64,000 nt of DNA from JAHJKV01 sp963678135 (GTDB lineage: Bacteria > Desulfobacterota > Desulfovibrionia > Desulfovibrionales > Desulfovibrionaceae), in assembly GCA_963678135.1 (NCBI GenBank), contig OY782667.1:1488001-1552000 (forward strand), read 5' to 3'. The notes beneath the pieces were generated by a model that saw only the letters and a program-made list of their open reading frames with translations, was not told the origin of the DNA and did no database searches. The position numbers and the translations under genes are program-made. Shown here piece by piece: positions 58,704-64,000 of this stretch (position 1 is the stretch's first letter; each line of letters opens with the position of its first letter).

Positions 58704-61334
58704 GTGACTCAAAAAAAACTTACTCCCATGTTGGAGCATTATTTAAGCGTTAAGGAACAATATCCTGAAGCTTTGCTCTTCTATCGCATGGGAGATTTTT
58801 ATGAATTATTTTTTGAAGACGCTGAAATAGCAGCTCGTGAACTACAAATAGCCCTGACTTCACGAGATAGACGAGACAATAATAAAACCCCAATGTGCGG
58901 TGTACCGCATCATGCTGTGGATAATTATTTAGCTCAATTGATCGACAAAGGTTTTAAGCTTGTTATTTGCGATCAAGTCGAAGACCCTAAACAGGCTAAA
59001 GGATTAGTCCGGCGTGAAGTTACCCGTGTTCTCACTCCAGGTACTGTAACCGAAGACGTGAACTTAAGCGCAAAAACCGGTAATTATCTAGCTGCAATGT
59101 ACTGGAATGCCGATAGTGGCAAAGGTGGTTTGACTTGGATTGATTTTTCTACTGGTGCATGGTCTGGCATTTCCAGAAAATCTGAACAAGCTCTTTGGGA
59201 ATGGGCAGCAAAAATGAATCCCAAAGAATTACTTTTACCCAAAGGCGTCTTTCAAAGTCATAATGATATTCAAAAAAAGTTACCTGCAGTACTCACAGAA
59301 TTAGCGCAACGCCCTGCTTTTGATTTTGGGCGTGCTGCAGAAGCTATATGTACAGCACAAAGCGTTGAAAACCTAAGTGTCCTTGATTTGGATAAAGAAC
59401 CTGAACTTGTCTGTGCCTGCGGCGCTGTACTGCATTATTTACAGCAAACGCAGCTGGGCAGTTTTGATCATCTTGGTGAATTTACATTAGTCAATCTTGG
59501 TAAGCATCTCATTATTGATGAAATTACCGAACGTAATTTGGAAATATTTTCTTGCCTTGACGGAAAAACCGGGCGCGGAACTCTTTGGCATGTTTTAGAT
59601 AATACCATGACACCAATGGGTGGCCGTTTGCTTGCAGAGCGTCTAAAAACACCTTGGCGTGAACTTCGGGCTATTATTAACAGCCAAGACTGTGTTGCTT
59701 TTTTATATGCTCATGATAGCTTTCGTGCCAATGTACGCAAAATTTTACATGTGGTATATGATCTGGAACGCCTGTCTACACGGGTTAGCCTTGGCCGTGC
59801 GGGCCCTAAAGATTTTACAGCACTACGACAGTCGCTTCATACTCTCCCTGCATTATTAGAGCTTTTAGAACAAGCTGAAAGTCCACCTCAAGAAATGCAA
59901 GCTTTGCTCACAAACTGGGACTGTATGACTGACATAACAGAATTATTATGCACAGCTTTAGTTGATTCACCCTCCCCTTCTATCACAGAGGGAGGACTTT
60001 TCCGTGTAGGCTATAATGCAGACTTAGATGAATTGATTGAACTCAGTGAACATGGGGAAACAGCCTTAAACGCTCTTTTACAAAAAGAACAAGAAGGTTC
60101 AGGACTTTCAAAGTTAAAGCTCGGCTTTAACAAAGTGTTTGGGTACTATTTAGAACTTTCCCGTGTGCAGCAAGAAAAAGTTCCTGAACATTTTATTCGT
60201 AGGCAAACGCTTGTTAATGCAGAACGTTTTGTTACTACTCAATTAAAAGAACTCGAAGAAAACATACTTTCGGCCTCGCACAAACGCAATAACCTTGAAT
60301 ATAATCTTTTTTTACAATTACGCGAAACAGTTGCCAAAGCACGTCCCAGAATGATGTTTATGGCACATGCTTTGGCTGCTTTAGATTTTTGGCAAGCTCT
60401 TGCCCAAAGTGCACGTCTTTATAACTGGAGTTGTCCCAGCGTACATGAGGGTATGGAATTAGAAATTGAATCAGGAAGGCATCCCGTAGTAGAAGAAGCT
60501 GTGGGAGGAAATTATATCCCCAATACGCTCCACTTAGATGAAACACGTCGCATTTTGCTTATCACCGGCCCAAACATGGCTGGTAAATCCACCGTACTGA
60601 GGCAAGTTGCCTTAATAACTTTATTGGCTCAAATTGGTTCTTTTGTTCCTGCGACAAAAGCAAAAATAGGAATAACAGATAGAATTTTTTCTCGTGTCGG
60701 AGCTTCGGATAATCTTGCTTTAGGTCAATCTACTTTTATGGTTGAAATGATGGAAACTGCAAGGATTTTACGTCAAGCTGGACATCGCAGTTTGGTTATT
60801 TTGGACGAAATAGGTCGTGGCACTTCAACTTTTGATGGCCTTGCCTTGGCATGGGCCGTGGTAGAAGAATTATCCAGACGTGCCAAAGGAGGTATCCGCA
60901 CTCTTTTTGCAACACATTATCATGAACTCACAAAACTTGAAGGAAAAGTTCAAGGTTTACGAAATTTGAATATAGCTGTTAAGGAATATAAAGGAGATAT
61001 AGTTTTTTTACGCCGGCTTATTCCAGGTCCTGCGGATAAAAGCTATGGTATTGAAGTTGCTCGTTTGGCTGGTGTTCCACGAACTGTGGTGACACGAGCC
61101 AAAGAGATACTTGCAAGCCTTGAAGAAAAATCGCAAAATCATGCAAACGCACATTCATTTGCAGCAAATCACCCTTCGCTTCCCGGTTTGCCTGTTACAG
61201 AAAAAGGCTCAAATGAATATGCGCTGCACCCTTTATTGGAAGAAATACAAGGTCTTGACGTGGATGCGCTCACTCCACTCGAAGCCTTGACTCTTATAAA
61301 CCATTGGAAAACAAGGCTGGATTCAGATGAATAA
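58704..61334 (+). CDS. mutS: DNA mismatch repair protein MutS
   Basis: 876 aa. The mismatch-binding N-domain has YRMGDFYELFFEDAEIAARE (the Phe-x-Glu motif as GDFYELF) and RRDNNKTPMCGVPHHAVDNY; the ATPase has Walker A LITGPNMAGKSTVLRQVALI, Walker B RSLVILDEIGRGTSTFDGLA and FATHYHELTKLE. Start GTG 58704. It overlaps the downstream lipoprotein gene by 8 nt. Confidence 0.96.
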   Translation: MTQKKLTPMLEHYLSVKEQYPEALLFYRMGDFYELFFEDAEIAARELQIALTSRDRRDNNKTPMCGVPHHAVDNYLAQLIDKGFKLVICDQVEDPKQAKGLVRREVTRVLTPGTVTEDVNLSAKTGNYLAAMYWNADSGKGGLTWIDFSTGAWSGISRKSEQALWEWAAKMNPKELLLPKGVFQSHNDIQKKLPAVLTELAQRPAFDFGRAAEAICTAQSVENLSVLDLDKEPELVCACGAVLHYLQQTQLGSFDHLGEFTLVNLGKHLIIDEITERNLEIFSCLDGKTGRGTLWHVLDNTMTPMGGRLLAERLKTPWRELRAIINSQDCVAFLYAHDSFRANVRKILHVVYDLERLSTRVSLGRAGPKDFTALRQSLHTLPALLELLEQAESPPQEMQALLTNWDCMTDITELLCTALVDSPSPSITEGGLFRVGYNADLDELIELSEHGETALNALLQKEQEGSGLSKLKLGFNKVFGYYLELSRVQQEKVPEHFIRRQTLVNAERFVTTQLKELEENILSASHKRNNLEYNLFLQLRETVAKARPRMMFMAHALAALDFWQALAQSARLYNWSCPSVHEGMELEIESGRHPVVEEAVGGNYIPNTLHLDETRRILLITGPNMAGKSTVLRQVALITLLAQIGSFVPATKAKIGITDRIFSRVGASDNLALGQSTFMVEMMETARILRQAGHRSLVILDEIGRGTSTFDGLALAWAVVEELSRRAKGGIRTLFATHYHELTKLEGKVQGLRNLNIAVKEYKGDIVFLRRLIPGPADKSYGIEVARLAGVPRTVVTRAKEILASLEEKSQNHANAHSFAANHPSLPGLPVTEKGSNEYALHPLLEEIQGLDVDALTPLEALTLINHWKTRLDSDE

Positions 61335-61767
61335 ATTGAAATATATTTCCACCCTTTGTGTATACAGTAGTCTCTTGTTTTGTACTGCCTGTGTCATGGG
61401 TGTAAAAGATTGGCCAGAGGCAGACGCGCAGGAAGAAAAATATCACTGGCTAACAGTTGCAGCAAGTATCTCTGGTGACTGTCTCCTGCTCGAAGCTCGT
61501 ATGGCCGGTGCATATCAAAACTTTTCTTTTGCTGAGGTCTTGCTGGAACCTATGGATGAGAATGCTTGTGCTAATTGTCCTTTTAATCCCCGCTACAAAA
61601 CACGCTTTGCGCCCGGGGACAAAGAGCTAGAAATAAATGACTCTTTGATAAAAATATACCTTTGTAAAATGGATACAAATATCCCCTACCGTCTTGTATT
61701 AAAAGGAGCAAACCGTGTTGACGGTATAAATAAAGTAAGCTCCCAAGTAATTACCGTCATACCTTAA
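61327..61767 (+). CDS. Predicted lipoprotein
   Basis: 146 aa. The signal peptide ends in a lipobox LFCTAC (lipidated Cys about 22). The rest is soluble, with ENACANCPFNPRYKTRFAPG and a fibronectin-like tail (NIPYRLVLKGANRVDGINKV). The function is unknown; a gene of this type lies between mutS and lysA in Desulfovibrio relatives, as far as I recall. It starts inside the mutS stop (ATGAATAA). Confidence 0.8.
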   Translation: MNKLKYISTLCVYSSLLFCTACVMGVKDWPEADAQEEKYHWLTVAASISGDCLLLEARMAGAYQNFSFAEVLLEPMDENACANCPFNPRYKTRFAPGDKELEINDSLIKIYLCKMDTNIPYRLVLKGANRVDGINKVSSQVITVIP

Positions 61768-61794
61768 AGTTATAATTAAAAAAAAGAGAAACAA

Positions 61795-63036
61795 ATGAAT
61801 TATTTTGAATATAGAAACAAAGAACTTTTTTGTGAAAATTTGCGTGTCCAAGATTTAGCCGAAAAGTATGGCACACCTTTATATATTTATTCTGCAGCAA
61901 CAATTCGTCGTCATTTTCAAGCCTTTGATTCTGCATTTGCAAACATAAAACATTTAACCTGCTATTCAGTAAAAGCCAGTTCCAATTTAAGTATTTTACA
62001 ATTATTGGCCAAACAGGGTGCAGGTATGGATATTGTTTCTGGTGGCGAATTATTTCGCGCGCTTCAGGCCGGTGTTCCTGCACAAAAAATAGTATATTCA
62101 GGAGTTGGAAAAACTCAGCAAGAAATACAGGAAGCTCTTATTGCTGATATTTTGCTCTTTAATGTAGAATCAGTAGAAGAGCTGGAACGTATAGCAAACC
62201 TCGCGCAACACATGGGCAAAACAGCTCGAATAACCTTCCGTATTAACCCAAATGTTGATCCGCAAACGCACCCGTATATTTCGACAGGTATGAAAAAAAA
62301 TAAATTTGGACTTGATATGTCTTTGGCGCGTCAAGCATATGCCAAGGCCTTAGATCTCCCTTGTGTTACTCCAATAGGAATTGATTGTCATATTGGTTCA
62401 CAATTAACCTCAATTGCACCTTTTGAAGAAGCCTTGGACAAGCTCCTTGAATTTATAACAGAATTACAAGAAATGGGAGTAAAGCTCCAATATTTAGATA
62501 TCGGGGGCGGTTTGGGTATTCGCTATGATCAGGAGACCCCTCCCCTTCCAGAAGAATTTGGAAAAATGCTTCAATCAAAATTGCAGAACTTCAATATATG
62601 CCTTATTCTTGAGCCGGGCAGAATCATTGTAGGAAATACTGGTATTCTTGTTACTCAAGTGCAATATACCAAAAAAACACCAACGAAGAATTTCATTATT
62701 GTGGATGCAGCTATGAATGATTTGCTTCGGCCTGCCTTATACCAATCGTATCATAAAATAACTCCAATCACTGATTCTGGCCGTCAATTGCAAGACGTAG
62801 ATATTGTTGGCCCTATTTGTGAATCAAGTGATTTTCTTGCGCGTGATAGAGCATTTCCTGAAGTACAGCAAGGAGAGTTTTTGGCCGTACACTCTGCCGG
62901 AGCCTACGGTTTTAGCATGGCTTCTAATTACAACTCTCGCCCAAGAGCTGCTGAAATTATCGTTGATGGTGAAAATAGTATTATCGCCAGACAACGCGAG
63001 ACATACGAAGATCTTATTGCCCTTGAAAAGCTATAG
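61795..63036 (+). CDS. lysA: Diaminopimelate decarboxylase
   Basis: 413 aa PLP enzyme of fold type III making lysine from meso-DAP. The lysine is in CYSVKASSNLSILQLLAKQG; further blocks are GAGMDIVSGGELFRALQAGV, CHIGSQLTSIAPF, DIGGGLGIRYDQE, LEPGRIIVGNTGILV and GPICESSDFLARDR. Works downstream of dapL. A weak AAAGAGAAAC precedes the ATG. rsmE follows 9 nt later. Confidence 0.95.
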   Translation: MNYFEYRNKELFCENLRVQDLAEKYGTPLYIYSAATIRRHFQAFDSAFANIKHLTCYSVKASSNLSILQLLAKQGAGMDIVSGGELFRALQAGVPAQKIVYSGVGKTQQEIQEALIADILLFNVESVEELERIANLAQHMGKTARITFRINPNVDPQTHPYISTGMKKNKFGLDMSLARQAYAKALDLPCVTPIGIDCHIGSQLTSIAPFEEALDKLLEFITELQEMGVKLQYLDIGGGLGIRYDQETPPLPEEFGKMLQSKLQNFNICLILEPGRIIVGNTGILVTQVQYTKKTPTKNFIIVDAAMNDLLRPALYQSYHKITPITDSGRQLQDVDIVGPICESSDFLARDRAFPEVQQGEFLAVHSAGAYGFSMASNYNSRPRAAEIIVDGENSIIARQRETYEDLIALEKL

Positions 63037-63045
63037 TTTTCTACC

Positions 63046-63771
63046 ATGTCACGACTCAATAGTTTTTATCTTGCTCAAAATGAATGGCCACAGCATGGCA
63101 ATTTTGTACTGAGTGGCAAAGAAGCATATCATCTTTCTCGTGTTTTACGGCATGAGGTAGGAGATACTGTAAGATTATTTGATGGACACGGACGATATGG
63201 ACTTTTCAAACTGCTTGCCGTGAACAAAAGAGAATGCCTTCTTGAGTTACTCAATATATCTGTACAAAATCCTCCGCAAACACAACTCACCTTAGCACTT
63301 GCTTGGAACAAATCCTCTCGTCGCGATTGGTTGCTCGAAAAAAGCGTTGAACTACAGGGAGGAGGGATTTATTTTTGGCAAGCACAGCGAAGTCAAGGGC
63401 ATTTGCCGTCACTGGTAAAAAATACATGGCAAGAACGGATTATTCAAGCTGCAAAACAATGTGGTAGCCTTTATTTGCCTCAGCTTGCAATCGCTCAAAA
63501 TGTGGATGAACTCATTAGAGTCGCCGCAAAATATAAAAATCGATTCCTTCTTTGGGAATCTCAAGATGTACACAAGCTACTGATGCCAGACATGTTACTA
63601 GGCTCGACCTTTGCGATAATAGGCCCTGAAGGTGGTATTCCTGAGCAAGAAGCACAGTTATTTTTTGACGCAGGCTTTATTCCGCTCAGTCTTGGAACAT
63701 CTGTACTTCGCTGGGAAACTGCTGCCTTGCATTGTTTGAGCCTTGCTTTTTTTGCTCAACAAAGTACTTAA
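63046..63771 (+). CDS. rsmE: 16S rRNA (uracil(1498)-N(3))-methyltransferase
   Basis: 241 aa SPOUT-fold methyltransferase. HLSRVLRHEVGDTVRLFDGH at the N-terminal PUA-like domain, and FAIIGPEGGIPEQEAQLFFD with SLGTSVLRWETAALHCLSLA in the knotted SAM site, are diagnostic. The ATG at 63046 directly follows the lysA stop. Confidence 0.94.
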   Translation: MSRLNSFYLAQNEWPQHGNFVLSGKEAYHLSRVLRHEVGDTVRLFDGHGRYGLFKLLAVNKRECLLELLNISVQNPPQTQLTLALAWNKSSRRDWLLEKSVELQGGGIYFWQAQRSQGHLPSLVKNTWQERIIQAAKQCGSLYLPQLAIAQNVDELIRVAAKYKNRFLLWESQDVHKLLMPDMLLGSTFAIIGPEGGIPEQEAQLFFDAGFIPLSLGTSVLRWETAALHCLSLAFFAQQST

Positions 63772-63816
63772 ACCAAAAAAATTAAAACCTTATGCTTTTT
63801 TGTAAATTCAACATTT

Positions 63817-64000
63817 ATGACTCAAAAGACCTGCAAAACAATGAAACAAGAGTACTCTGAACAGCAACCTCTGGCAGAACAAATTCGCCCAGCACATCTT
63901 GATGATTTTGTCGGACAAAGCCATCTCTTGGATAAAATACAGACCTTACAAACAGCAAAACGTTTAGCCTCTCTTTGTTTTTTCGGCCCTCCGGGATGCG
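63817..64000 (+). CDS. rarA: Replication-associated recombination protein RarA, 5' part
   Basis: A frame starts at ATG 63817 (or ATG 63841) and runs off the right edge in the Walker A region. It reads PLAEQIRPAHLDDFVGQSHL, LDKIQTLQTAKRLASLCFFG, PPGC, the N-terminus of RarA/MgsA (PLAxRxRPxxLDDxVGQxHLL...FxGPPGxGKT). AAA+ ATPase acting at stalled forks. The 45-nt gap from rsmE has no clear SD for either start. Confidence 0.88.
   Translation, partial: MTQKTCKTMKQEYSEQQPLAEQIRPAHLDDFVGQSHLLDKIQTLQTAKRLASLCFFGPPGC

Overview
The window reads as a chromosomal segment of an AT-rich bacterium that looks most like Desulfovibrionaceae (Desulfobacterota). The inference rests on gene content and order: an archaeal-type split glutamate synthase cluster, LL-diaminopimelate aminotransferase (dapL), a DHH-CBS-tRNA nucleotidyltransferase fusion, the order mutS / small lipoprotein / lysA / rsmE, a flagellar fliM, and a probable selenoprotein. 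Decayed insertion sequences, a frameshifted gene and many intergenic repeats suggest a genome that has passed through a phase of mobile-element activity, as in host-associated lineages; that last point is inference.

Layout: 1-1.95 kb is an IS graveyard (an IS3-type element with a gutted transposase, abutting a 5'-truncated, frameshifted ISAs1-type element). 2.2-14.6 kb carries an anion permease, dnaE, queD, fliM and a leftward operon prmA / MagIII-like glycosylase / envC / ctpA / YibQ-like deacetylase. 14.9-16.8 kb has argD and dut with AT-rich tandem repeats between them. 17.6-19.1 kb is a two-gene cassette (ribbon-helix-helix-like protein plus HNH nuclease) that I cannot assign to a described system. 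19.4-24.6 kb is the five-gene glutamate synthase operon, followed by yajC-secD-secF and hisHF. 29.3-30.4 kb is a small accessory patch (IS1595-type remnant, STAS-like protein, membrane protein). 30.6-38.7 kb holds housekeeping and redox genes and a tRNA-Lys. 39.1-49.1 kb includes recN, a metallo-beta-lactamase-fold hydrolase, a candidate TusA-like selenoprotein with a bacterial SECIS hairpin, comF, rplU-rpmA-obgE, an MFS transporter and a Na/Pi cotransporter. 49.3-64 kb includes dapL-folK, xerD, the tRNA nucleotidyltransferase fusion, lapAB-like genes, mutS, lysA, rsmE and the start of rarA.

Four observations stand out. (1) A 77-codon ORF at 42728-42961 contains an in-frame TGA at the position of the TusA catalytic cysteine, followed after 11 nt by a perfect 7-bp hairpin with a G-rich loop, the geometry of a bacterial SECIS. 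(2) The RHH/HNH pair shares a homologous C-terminal domain and is bracketed by repeats whose terminal sequences point outward. (3) Those repeats are a MITE family: at least eight copies end in versions of CAGGGCAAACGCATAT, the same sequence that ends the ISAs1-type remnant at 1938-1953. One copy has both ends and a 9-bp target duplication, and it supplies the stop codon of argD. (4) folK seems to lack any ATG/GTG/TTG start and probably begins at an ATC behind a strong Shine-Dalgarno.
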